Source: an uncultured Prevotella sp.
GTDB taxonomy: Bacteria; Bacteroidota; Bacteroidia; Bacteroidales; Bacteroidaceae
Direction of reading: 5' to 3'
Assembly (NCBI GenBank): GCA_946188165.1
Contig: CAMHTW010000007.1
Location: 1 to 64,000, forward strand
Length of the DNA stretch: 64,000 bases
The notes beneath the pieces were generated by a model. That model had not been told where the DNA came from and made no database searches. It saw only the letters and a program-made list of their open reading frames with translations. How positions within the stretch are numbered: position 1 is the first letter of the stretch; every line of letters begins with the position of its first letter. Both the position numbers and the translations under genes were made by a program. Below are positions 18,046-25,132 of the stretch, piece by piece.

Positions 18046-18203
18046 ACCTTCTTTGGTTTTGAGAAGTTATAAAAAAGAGCGCGCTCAGAACGGATTTTCC
18101 GTTCCAAGCGCAAAAGTAGGCAGTTTTCTGCAGTCGAGTCTTAGAGGTATAAGAGGGTATAACGAAGAATTAACACTTTTCTTGCATTTTCATCTTGTTA
18201 GCC

Positions 18204-18647
18204 TCATTTATGACGCAAATATCTTGTCCATACTTCTGCTGCCATTCTATTAAAAATGGAGCGTGGCTCATTCACGTGGAAGTTTCCTTCTAAAGTAGAT
18301 TTCCATTCCTTTTCCGTAAAATGAATACCAAGACATGAACCAATTTCATTTGCGACATCCCTCGCTTTCACAATCCCTCCGTCTGTTCGAACAAAGGCTT
18401 TCAACTGACAAGCAGCCCAGATAACAAGAGCAAATTTCCCTTTCAAGAAACGTCCCAATCGGAAGCATGTTTGTTGTTCAGTCTTCTGAACATCGGAGTC
18501 CCGTAGAGGAGATTTTCCAACCACCTCTCCGGCGTTGGCTGATGCTTGGAGCAATTCGGCGAATAATTCAGCTTCTCTGCTTTCATATTTCGCTTTTAGT
18601 CTTTTGCATTCTACCAACTCATTCAGAATGTCAGTGGTTGTTCTCAT
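18204..18647 (-). CDS. Hypothetical protein
   Basis: A 147-residue protein I do not recognise. The N-terminal 40 residues (NELVECKRLKAKYESREAEL) are charged and likely form a coiled coil. The rest is a mixed alpha region ending VNEPRSIFNRMAAEVWTRYL. It is read in the same direction as the DUF5675 gene and divergent from the VirE-like gene. Position suggests an accessory-island protein, perhaps DNA-binding, but no motif proves this. Confidence 0.5.
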   Translation of the reverse strand: MRTTTDILNELVECKRLKAKYESREAELFAELLQASANAGEVVGKSPLRDSDVQKTEQQTCFRLGRFLKGKFALVIWAACQLKAFVRTDGGIVKARDVANEIGSCLGIHFTEKEWKSTLEGNFHVNEPRSIFNRMAAEVWTRYLRHK

Positions 18648-18873
18648 CTCATTACGATTTTTCTATTAGTACCTCTCCGGCAAAGAGGCAGTCCTCTAAT
18701 TAGATTAAGGTAGCGAACCTGCATCGAATGATAATGATGACAACGCTTTGTCGACCACGATTGCATAAATTGCCTGTGCAAATATACGCATAAAATCCCT
18801 TTGCACAGGGCTAATTAAGAACTTTTAACACCAGGCAGATTAAATAACTATTGTACACACGCGAACCAACTGC

Positions 18874-18881
18874 TAACTTTG
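18874..18881 (+). promoter_or_regulatory. TAnnTTTG promoter box upstream of the VirE-like gene
   Basis: TAACTTTG lies 11 bases before the left inverted repeat. If used, the transcript begins near 18886-18888 and carries the TGCACCC repeats and the 21-base repeat array in its leader of about 200 bases. Confidence 0.5.
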
Positions 18882-18898
18882 CATCATGAAAAGATGTC

Positions 18899-18923
18899 TG
18901 CACCCTGTGCACCCTATGCACCC
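18899..18923 (+). repeat. Left inverted repeat flanking the VirE-like gene
   Basis: Three direct TGCACCC units. The reverse complement matches 20621-20645 at 24 of 25 bases. The pair encloses the leader, the 21-base repeats and the whole VirE-like gene. Confidence 0.75.
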
Positions 18924-18949
18924 AGAAAATGGAGCCGAAAGCCAGGAAA

Positions 18950-19060
18950 ACGGCGGCGCCATTTGAAAAAATGGCGGCCCCACGCAAAAAAATGGCGGCT
19001 CTAAATTTTCAAACGGCGCCTCCGTTCATCAGAACAGCGTCTCCATTCGGAAAAATGATG
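18950..19060 (+). repeat. 21-base tandem repeat array
   Basis: Units anchored on A(T/C)GGCGGC begin at 18950, 18971, 18992, 19013 and 19034, with a decayed unit at 19055, an exact 21-base period. In the frame of the downstream gene each unit codes a heptad such as KMAAPRK, KMAALNF or RTASPFG. Confidence 0.75.
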
Positions 19061-19087
19061 TTAAACCTCATAAAAACTAAACTAAAG

Positions 19088-20527
19088 ATGAAGAAAAAGA
19101 CAACTTTCAACCGCAAAGGTCTCATCAACGAGACCGCAAACGTAGAGGCATTGCGCGAAATGCGCATTTCGTACTATTCCTGTCTGGCCAACGCCTTGCG
19201 TGAGACGGCCGACGACGAGGAGATTGTATGCCTGACGGCACGCGCCTGCCGACAGGCCGGACTGCCCGAAGAACCCTGTGTCCTGCGAACCATCGACCAG
19301 GACCGTCTGGCACTCTCTGATGACGAGGTACGCAAGATATTCCGCGTGGCCTACACCGACAAGGCTGTAAAGCCGCGCTCCGTGCTCAACCAGAAGGAAC
19401 GCATCGCCCGAGGCATAGCCGACTTTTTCAGCCGTCGCTACGAACTGCGCTACAACACAGTGAAGAAAATCGAAGAATGGCGTCCGCGTGATGGCGTCTA
19501 CCACGAGTGGCAGCAGCTGACCGACCGCGACCTGAACCGCATGACCTTCGAGCAGATGAACGAGGGCGGCGACGGCTGGGGCATCGACCTCCAGCTGTAC
19601 CTGCACTCTACCATGGTACCACAGTACAATCCGCTGACGGAGTTCCTCAACGGTTGCGGACGCTGGTACGGTCATAAAGATCATATTGCAGAGCTGGCCC
19701 GCCGCGTCCCCACCGACTATGAGGACTGGGAACCATTGTTCCATTGCTGGTTCTTAGCCATGGTTGCACAATGGATGAACATCGAGTCGCGCTTCAGCAA
19801 CATGCTGGTGCCGATGCTCATCGGTGGACAGGGCACCCACAAGACCACGTTCTGCCGCATGCTGCTGCCACCCGCTCTGCGCGACTACTTCGTAGATGAC
19901 ATCAAGATGGACAATGCCGAGCAGGTGGAGCGCGTGCTGGCACGCATGGCACTGGTGAATATCGACGAATACAATGCCAAGACCGAGCGCGAACAGGCCA
20001 AGATCAAGCGCATCCTGGCCGAAAAGGACGTGCAGGTGCGTAAGATGCGCTCCGACCAGTATATCCGCACGCAGCGTACCGCCTCGTTCATCGCCACAAC
20101 GAACTCGCCTACTCCGCTGACCGACCCGACGGGTTCACGCCGCTACATCTGCTGTCCGGTACAGGGCATCATCGATACCGAGCCGACCGTCAACTACCGA
20201 CAGCTCTATGCCCAGGCCGTTTACGAAATCAAGCATGGCGTACGCTACTACCCCACTCGTGAGGAAGAACAGCGCATGGAACAGCATAACCAGCAGTTCC
20301 AGATGTTGCGAAAAGCCGATATTGTTTTGACCGACTATTTTGAGCCAGTGGATCGTAACAAAGATTTCCTCATGACTTTTCCCGAAATTGAGCAGTCGTT
20401 ACGCTCGCGTATTGGTGCCGGACGCATGCCAACCTTCAGCGAACTCTCCTCAGCCCTTGCCCATCATTTCCGAGCCGGTGCCATCAAAGGACGCCGAGGC
20501 TGGTATATGCGTATTCGCAATCAATGA
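19088..20527 (+). CDS. VirE-like P-loop ATPase (virulence-associated E family)
   Basis: A 479-residue primase/helicase-like ATPase. The P-loop is GGQGTHKTTF, followed by the Walker B region LVNIDEYNAK and the conserved ATTNSPTPLTDPTGSRRY block of VirE proteins; a small C-terminal domain follows. The ATG at 19088 (MKKKTTFN) is preferred because the conserved domain and an A-rich upstream context begin there. The frame is open back to ATG 18929, which would add a 53-residue N-terminus made mostly of heptad repeats. The role is probably in replication or maintenance of a mobile cassette; inverted repeats on both sides support mobility or protein binding. Confidence 0.8.
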   Translation: MKKKTTFNRKGLINETANVEALREMRISYYSCLANALRETADDEEIVCLTARACRQAGLPEEPCVLRTIDQDRLALSDDEVRKIFRVAYTDKAVKPRSVLNQKERIARGIADFFSRRYELRYNTVKKIEEWRPRDGVYHEWQQLTDRDLNRMTFEQMNEGGDGWGIDLQLYLHSTMVPQYNPLTEFLNGCGRWYGHKDHIAELARRVPTDYEDWEPLFHCWFLAMVAQWMNIESRFSNMLVPMLIGGQGTHKTTFCRMLLPPALRDYFVDDIKMDNAEQVERVLARMALVNIDEYNAKTEREQAKIKRILAEKDVQVRKMRSDQYIRTQRTASFIATTNSPTPLTDPTGSRRYICCPVQGIIDTEPTVNYRQLYAQAVYEIKHGVRYYPTREEEQRMEQHNQQFQMLRKADIVLTDYFEPVDRNKDFLMTFPEIEQSLRSRIGAGRMPTFSELSSALAHHFRAGAIKGRRGWYMRIRNQ

Positions 20528-20620
20528 CAACCTTTTCAGTAAAGGCGTCAACGATTCCAGTAAAGTGTCAACTTGTTTAGAAAAACGACTGTCAAATACA
20601 TCAGGAAAAGACACGATTTT

Positions 20621-20645
20621 GGGTGCATAGGGTGCACGGGGTGCA
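20621..20645 (+). repeat. Right inverted repeat flanking the VirE-like gene
   Basis: Three GGGTGCA units that match the reverse complement of 18899-18923 with one mismatch. The copy begins 93 bases after the VirE stop codon. Confidence 0.75.
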
Positions 20646-20653
20646 CCCTATTT
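20630..20653 (+). terminator. Hairpin terminator after the VirE-like gene
   Basis: GGGTGCAC, a GGG loop and GTGCACCC form a tight 8-base stem followed by TATTTTT. It overlaps the right inverted repeat, so that repeat may serve both as terminator and as recognition site. Confidence 0.6.
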
Positions 20654-20661
20654 TTCTGTTA

Positions 20662-21072
20662 TTAGAAATCTTGTAACATGTCCAAAAGCTCACCAAAAGT
20701 ACAATTAAGTTTTTCAGCAAACGACGGTTCTTTCATGAGTTCAAGAATCTCTGCCTTCCTACCCGATCCAGCCATTAATGTAGCCTTATACGCGCCAGAC
20801 GGAATGTAGGCACAAGCCTGAACGTACCGCATTGCAGGGTCTGCCACGATGTCTGATTGCATCTTGAAGACATGCAGTCCGTATTTCCCTACAACATCGG
20901 AGGTGCCGTCATCAGGATTGCAGAACAATTCAAAAATGTCTGAAAAACTACCTTTGTCGGGCATCTCTTCCTTAATCCTTACCACCGTTCTCCTTACCAA
21001 TTCGTCCACACATTCCTGAAACGACTGGCACTCTTCATACTCTTTCTTCTCATTTATCATATCAGTATCCAT
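20662..21072 (-). CDS. Hypothetical protein
   Basis: A protein of about 136 residues that I do not recognise. It is acidic and alpha-rich, with a cysteine-containing N-terminus (EECQSFQECVDELVRR) and a C-terminus NCTFGELLDMLQDF. The open frame reaches 21117, but the promoter box at 21088-21095 excludes that start; ATG 21072 (MDTDMINEKK) or 21060 fits. It has its own promoter, lies just downstream of the R-M operon on the same strand, and ends against the VirE terminator. Confidence 0.55.
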   Translation of the reverse strand: MDTDMINEKKEYEECQSFQECVDELVRRTVVRIKEEMPDKGSFSDIFELFCNPDDGTSDVVGKYGLHVFKMQSDIVADPAMRYVQACAYIPSGAYKATLMAGSGRKAEILELMKEPSFAEKLNCTFGELLDMLQDF

Positions 21073-21087
21073 GCGAACAGTTTGCTG

Positions 21088-21118
21088 CAAAGGTACAAAT
21101 AAATACGTAAAAAACAAA
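21088..21118 (-). promoter_or_regulatory. Promoter of the hypothetical gene
   Basis: On the minus strand: TTTG (21118-21115), 19 bases, TACCTTTG (21095-21088). This is a full Bacteroidetes promoter and sets the gene start downstream. Confidence 0.7.
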
Positions 21119-21240
21119 ACATATCATTATTTCCCAGAAAGCCAAAGAATCTGCGTGCTTTTAGGATCTTTATACTCTGGCAGACAGATTCAGGCTAAAC
21201 TGTCGTAATTGATTATAATCGGTCATCTCAAGGCCGTTCT

Positions 21241-21289
21241 AGTTCTTTTTAGTCGGATTTAGTCGCTTTTAGTTCTTTTTAGTCGGATT
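21241..21289. repeat. 30-base tandem duplication at the end of the RecG-like gene
   Basis: The 19-base sequence AGTTCTTTTTAGTCGGATT occurs at 21241-21259 and 21271-21289. The second copy covers the last codons and stop of the RecG-like gene, so the reading frame end may have been altered by the duplication. Confidence 0.7.
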
Positions 21290-22447
21290 CTGCACTTCGT
21301 ACCATGACAATCCTTTCAAAGAAACAGCACCTTCCTCTTTTAATTCTTTAAGAATGTTTCCCAACAAACGGAGATTCTGCTCTTTCGTCTTATTGCTCGG
21401 CATTGCAACTTTCAGATACTCATAGATACCGTCACGCATAGTTCCATCCTCACCTGCATTCTGAATAAATTGCAGTGTCATTTGTTTTAATTTTGAACGC
21501 TCCAAGCCACTGACACGAGTATATTCTGGCAATTGGTGTGTCATCTTAGCAACACCCAATGAAATTTGATAATTAGGAGATTCGCCCTCAATGAGTCCCT
21601 TGTCCAATAATTCCTTTGCCGTTTCTTCGCTAATCTGGTGCCCTTTCTGCACTGCATCAAGGGCGATACATTCTTGCAAAGTAAGAGTCTTGTTCTCTTT
21701 CAATATCTTTGTATATTTTTCGTTGATGGCATTGCCATAGAGCCTCACACCAACAACTTTATTGACAGCATCAATCTCATAGTCAGGCATTGGGAAGTGA
21801 CGTCGCCATTGCTCATCGAATATTTTCTTGATGCCGCGGCTTACAGTATCAATCATATTGAAATGCACCATAGCCTTACAGAGACATTCGTTCCTAAAAT
21901 GGCGCTGTGGTCCACGAATAGCCAAAGCCTTTTGCAAAGTGCCAGGAATGAAGCTGCCACCATTCTCATAATAGACATATCCTGGATTCTCAACAAAGTT
22001 GATGCGCTCCTGTAATGTATAATCCTGATGAGCAATGGCATTATGTAAAGCCTCACGAATGCTGTAGGTGTCGTATTGCTTCATCGTATCTGGGAACAAA
22101 GTTCCTCCTGGCAGCTCACGCATTGTTAGATTGCGGATTTTACCAAGAATCTCATCCACAGTCAATATGAATGGAGCCGTGAAATGTTCGTAATCAACGA
22201 CGTCTTCCTTTGCATCGCGTAGCGTCCACGTCACTTCCACAACCGCAGGTCTCAATTTGAATACTGCCGTTGGTTTACCCAATAAGATGATGGCAGCACG
22301 AGTAAGTTTGCCATCAATTATGATACCACTGTTACTCAGCAACTCTTCTACCGACCAACCATCAATCTCACTAGCAGGAATCTTTGAATGTACCTTTTTG
22401 TACATCACACGGGCTTTGGCAACTGCCAGTTCATCCAAGTCTGCCAA
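21269..22447 (-). CDS. RecG-like / AlbA-type ATP-binding protein, N-terminally truncated
   Basis: The 392 residues match the C-terminal two thirds of AlbA_2 (Schlafen-AAA)/HATPase_c_4 proteins: LTRAAIILLGKP, the ATPase block REALHNAIAHQDY, NPGYVYYENGGSF, and a C-terminal winged-helix region with QLPEYTRVSGLERSKL. The usual N-terminal AlbA_2 domain is missing and no ATG is present; the first start-like codon is TTG at 22447, 16 bases after rhuM. It may be a degraded gene or a domain kept in the R-M operon. Intact homologues act as DNA-binding regulators or helicase-like proteins. Confidence 0.6.
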   Translation of the reverse strand: MADLDELAVAKARVMYKKVHSKIPASEIDGWSVEELLSNSGIIIDGKLTRAAIILLGKPTAVFKLRPAVVEVTWTLRDAKEDVVDYEHFTAPFILTVDEILGKIRNLTMRELPGGTLFPDTMKQYDTYSIREALHNAIAHQDYTLQERINFVENPGYVYYENGGSFIPGTLQKALAIRGPQRHFRNECLCKAMVHFNMIDTVSRGIKKIFDEQWRRHFPMPDYEIDAVNKVVGVRLYGNAINEKYTKILKENKTLTLQECIALDAVQKGHQISEETAKELLDKGLIEGESPNYQISLGVAKMTHQLPEYTRVSGLERSKLKQMTLQFIQNAGEDGTMRDGIYEYLKVAMPSNKTKEQNLRLLGNILKELKEEGAVSLKGLSWYEVQNPTKKN

Positions 22448-22463
22448 AGTTGCATTTTCCTCA

Positions 22464-23459
22464 TTACAATTCGCCCTTTAGCCGTTTGATTTCTTTGTCG
22501 AAGTCTGAAACATACTGCTCGTCCTGAAGCTTTCGGAACACCTCATATTCGCTTTCTGCTTTTATCTTAGCCTCTAATGCTGATATGGTGCCAGCATCCA
22601 TCAGTAGCGGTCGCTCAGCTACGGTCAGGAAGTTGTCAAGTATACGTGCCCACTGTGCCATTGTCGTTGGCAGTTCCTGCTCGGCACGGTCTTCTGCTAA
22701 GTCTAAATATGCAGATACAATGCGGTCAAGTGCTTTGATATGCTTTTCTGGCAAATAGTTCTTAGCCACGGTGACATCCGACTTCAGAATCTTTCCTTCC
22801 GGTGCATGTTTCCACGTCGTTAGCCCCATGTGTGGCTGAGTGGCATCTGCCGTGTAGTAGATAATCTCTGCAGCAGTTTTGCCGGAGATAGCCCAATGGA
22901 GCTTATTCTGTACAGTGGCAAAGAATTCGCGTGTCTCGGGTGCATCTTTATCGTAGTCTGTAGAAAGGGCATAGATGTCTGTGATTTTTTGATAGAACCG
23001 ACGCTCACTGGCACGAATCTCACGAATCTGTTCCAGCAGATCCTTAAAGTAGTCCTTTCCGAACTGTGGTCCCTTTTTCAACCTCTCCTTGTCAAGAACA
23101 TAGCCCTTGGTGACAAATTCGTCTAGGGTGTTCGTCGCCCATCTACGAAAAGCCGTTGCTTCCTTGCTGTTCACCCTGTAGCCTACTGCAAGGATGGCTT
23201 TTAACTGATAGAAATCCAACTCGCGTTCTACATTGCGCTTACCTTCCTGCTGAACTATTCGAATTTTTCTAATAGTTGCCATTTCCGTAAGTTCTCCACT
23301 ATTATAGATCTCTTTTAGATGGTAGTTGATTGTAGGTACTTCCACCCCAAACAATTCTGCCATTCGCTTCTGCGTCAGCCAGAATGTGCCGTCCTCATAC
23401 TGCACTTGGACATTCACGTTTCCAGAGTCAGTTGTATATAGAATGATATTACTTTCCAT
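22464..23459 (-). CDS. rhuM: RhuM family protein
   Basis: A 331-residue cytoplasmic protein of the RhuM family. An N-terminal winged-helix-like region has GTFWLTQKRMAELFGV and the family block FYQLKAILAVGYRVNS; AFRRWATNTLDEFV follows near 110. Members are often encoded beside type I or BcgI-like R-M genes, as here, where it follows the specificity subunit by 18 bases. The biochemical role is unknown; a DNA-binding or modulating role in defence is an inference. The protein appears full length. Confidence 0.85.
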   Translation of the reverse strand: MESNIILYTTDSGNVNVQVQYEDGTFWLTQKRMAELFGVEVPTINYHLKEIYNSGELTEMATIRKIRIVQQEGKRNVERELDFYQLKAILAVGYRVNSKEATAFRRWATNTLDEFVTKGYVLDKERLKKGPQFGKDYFKDLLEQIREIRASERRFYQKITDIYALSTDYDKDAPETREFFATVQNKLHWAISGKTAAEIIYYTADATQPHMGLTTWKHAPEGKILKSDVTVAKNYLPEKHIKALDRIVSAYLDLAEDRAEQELPTTMAQWARILDNFLTVAERPLLMDAGTISALEAKIKAESEYEVFRKLQDEQYVSDFDKEIKRLKGEL

Positions 23460-23477
23460 ATTTTCTATTTTTACTAT

Positions 23478-25082
23478 TTATGGTTCTATAAAAATGGGTG
23501 TCCCTTTTGCATGGTCTGCATCCAGTTCGATAATCCTTTCTATTAGATGGTGCTCAACTAAGAAAGTCAAATCCATGTCAAGAGGCTCTAGAGAGAACGA
23601 CATATAGTTCTTCCTTGGCTTTTTATTTGGATAGCCCATCTCTATCAGCTCTTCTTTGCTTATTTCTTGATGGCCGACAATCTTGTATGCACTCAACTTG
23701 TCTGGCTTGCCGATTTCATAAAGCACCAGCAAAGATGTACTGTCAAAAAGTTCTCGGTTAGCCTCCATAGAGCCTTTCGTCTTTCCCATCCTTATATTAT
23801 AAAGGCGGTGAGCGTCTATCCAATCATGATAATCCTTCCCCTTACAACAGCCTACAAGAATAGTCTGGTCACAACCAAAAAAATCACGGATACTTTGGTC
23901 GAAGCCTTCCCATTTGCAACGGCTAAAAGGTTCAGCGGCTATTTGTGGCTCGTATTCAATATCCACATGATTATTGGCAGTTTCATCTATTATGTATGCG
24001 TTTGGATTTTCTTTTTTATTAGCAATCACTTTTCCATGAACACTATGCTCATGTTCTATCTCTTGTTTTAAGGTGCCAATACATTCCTTCTTGACAGCAT
24101 TGATGTAATTTTCCATCAAAGAGTAATCTATATTCCCATCTGTATTAACAGGTACAGCTATTTGAAGATTTGGCAGATTGTCAGTTGCATTTGTCAAGTA
24201 ATCAACAAAAAGAATCTGTAGCCGATTGATAAGTGTTACAAAAAACAGTCGAACACTTTCAGTCTTCTCACCGTCCTTAAATGTTAGTGCCTTTACCCTC
24301 GTGCCAATATGAAAGTTTTCAGCTTGAGTTGTAGCAAGGAACACTCCTCTGTCTGCAAGGGGTAAGGTCGTCTTGTAATTGAATAAGCGTCTGTTGTCAA
24401 TTCTTTTTACACGTTTGGTAATGCCATTATTATCGTGTTGATGACTAATCAAAGGATTTGCCCCTTCTTTTATTCTTCCTATAATGATGTCTCTGCCCGT
24501 AGCAATTTCAAAGAGTCTGTCAATCTTATATTGCACATATTTTATATTACCTGATCTAATTTTCAATATGGCACTTTGCTCTTCTTTCGACAAAGTACAA
24601 TCTTTGAAGCCTGCATTATGGAGATAGGCTTCGAGTTCGCGAACTCGCTCTTCTTCGAGTTCGCGAACTCGTTCTTCAATAAAGATTAAGTCAATGTTAC
24701 CTTCTTTTGTGACTGGTAGACATATTTCTTGTTCTTTTATACGAGACCAAGTCCCCATATTGTTGAAAGAATATACTTTGCTAAGATACGACATTTGGGC
24801 ACTTATATACAATCCAACAAGTTCATTCTTCAGCACATCACCATTTAAAGAGAATACATGATTATGAGTAGCCATTTTATACGCAAATGGTCGGTAGTAT
24901 GCATTACCCAAGAAGTCTATGGTTATAGTATTGGCTGGAAAGATTTTTGCGACTCTATCGGTTCGTCCTTTTATACCACAATTCTGCACTCCAGAGTTTA
25001 CGAAATATTCACCCCGCCCATTAATATCCTTTTGCTGCAAATCAACATCACCAGTTTGGGCGTTAAACAGACTACCAATCAA
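23478..25082 (-). CDS. Restriction-modification specificity (S) subunit with extra C-terminal domain
   Basis: A 534-residue DNA-recognition subunit. Target domain 1 (about 1-125) contains SLFNAQTGDVDLQQKDING; target domain 2 (about 185-320) begins YKIDRLFEIATGRD. A charged helix between them has two copies of RVRELEEE (137-152). Residues about 370-534 form an additional domain (IRDFFGCDQTILVGCC, LLVLYEIGKPDKLSAYKIV) not usual in S subunits. No ATG is in frame; TTG 25082 is used here, while an ATG overlapping the end of hsdM is one frame away, so a small frameshift near the start is possible. It partners the nuclease-methylase upstream. Confidence 0.75.
   Translation of the reverse strand: MIGSLFNAQTGDVDLQQKDINGRGEYFVNSGVQNCGIKGRTDRVAKIFPANTITIDFLGNAYYRPFAYKMATHNHVFSLNGDVLKNELVGLYISAQMSYLSKVYSFNNMGTWSRIKEQEICLPVTKEGNIDLIFIEERVRELEEERVRELEAYLHNAGFKDCTLSKEEQSAILKIRSGNIKYVQYKIDRLFEIATGRDIIIGRIKEGANPLISHQHDNNGITKRVKRIDNRRLFNYKTTLPLADRGVFLATTQAENFHIGTRVKALTFKDGEKTESVRLFFVTLINRLQILFVDYLTNATDNLPNLQIAVPVNTDGNIDYSLMENYINAVKKECIGTLKQEIEHEHSVHGKVIANKKENPNAYIIDETANNHVDIEYEPQIAAEPFSRCKWEGFDQSIRDFFGCDQTILVGCCKGKDYHDWIDAHRLYNIRMGKTKGSMEANRELFDSTSLLVLYEIGKPDKLSAYKIVGHQEISKEELIEMGYPNKKPRKNYMSFSLEPLDMDLTFLVEHHLIERIIELDADHAKGTPIFIEP
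24630..24671 (-). repeat. 24-base tandem repeat in the S-subunit spacer helix
   Basis: TTCGAGTTCGCGAACTCG occurs at 24630-24647 and 24654-24671, a 24-base period coding an octapeptide. It lies in the helix separating the two target-recognition domains, the same place as the TAEL repeats of EcoR124-type subunits. Confidence 0.8.
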
Positions 25083-25132
25083 AAATGTTTTATATCCGCC
25101 CTCGGGTTCTTTCCTCTTTGACCGAGGGCCAT

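Noticed and set aside
18950..19060. CRISPR-like array
   Set aside because: The 21-base units are contiguous with no spacers, are degenerate, and code heptads in frame; no cas gene is near.
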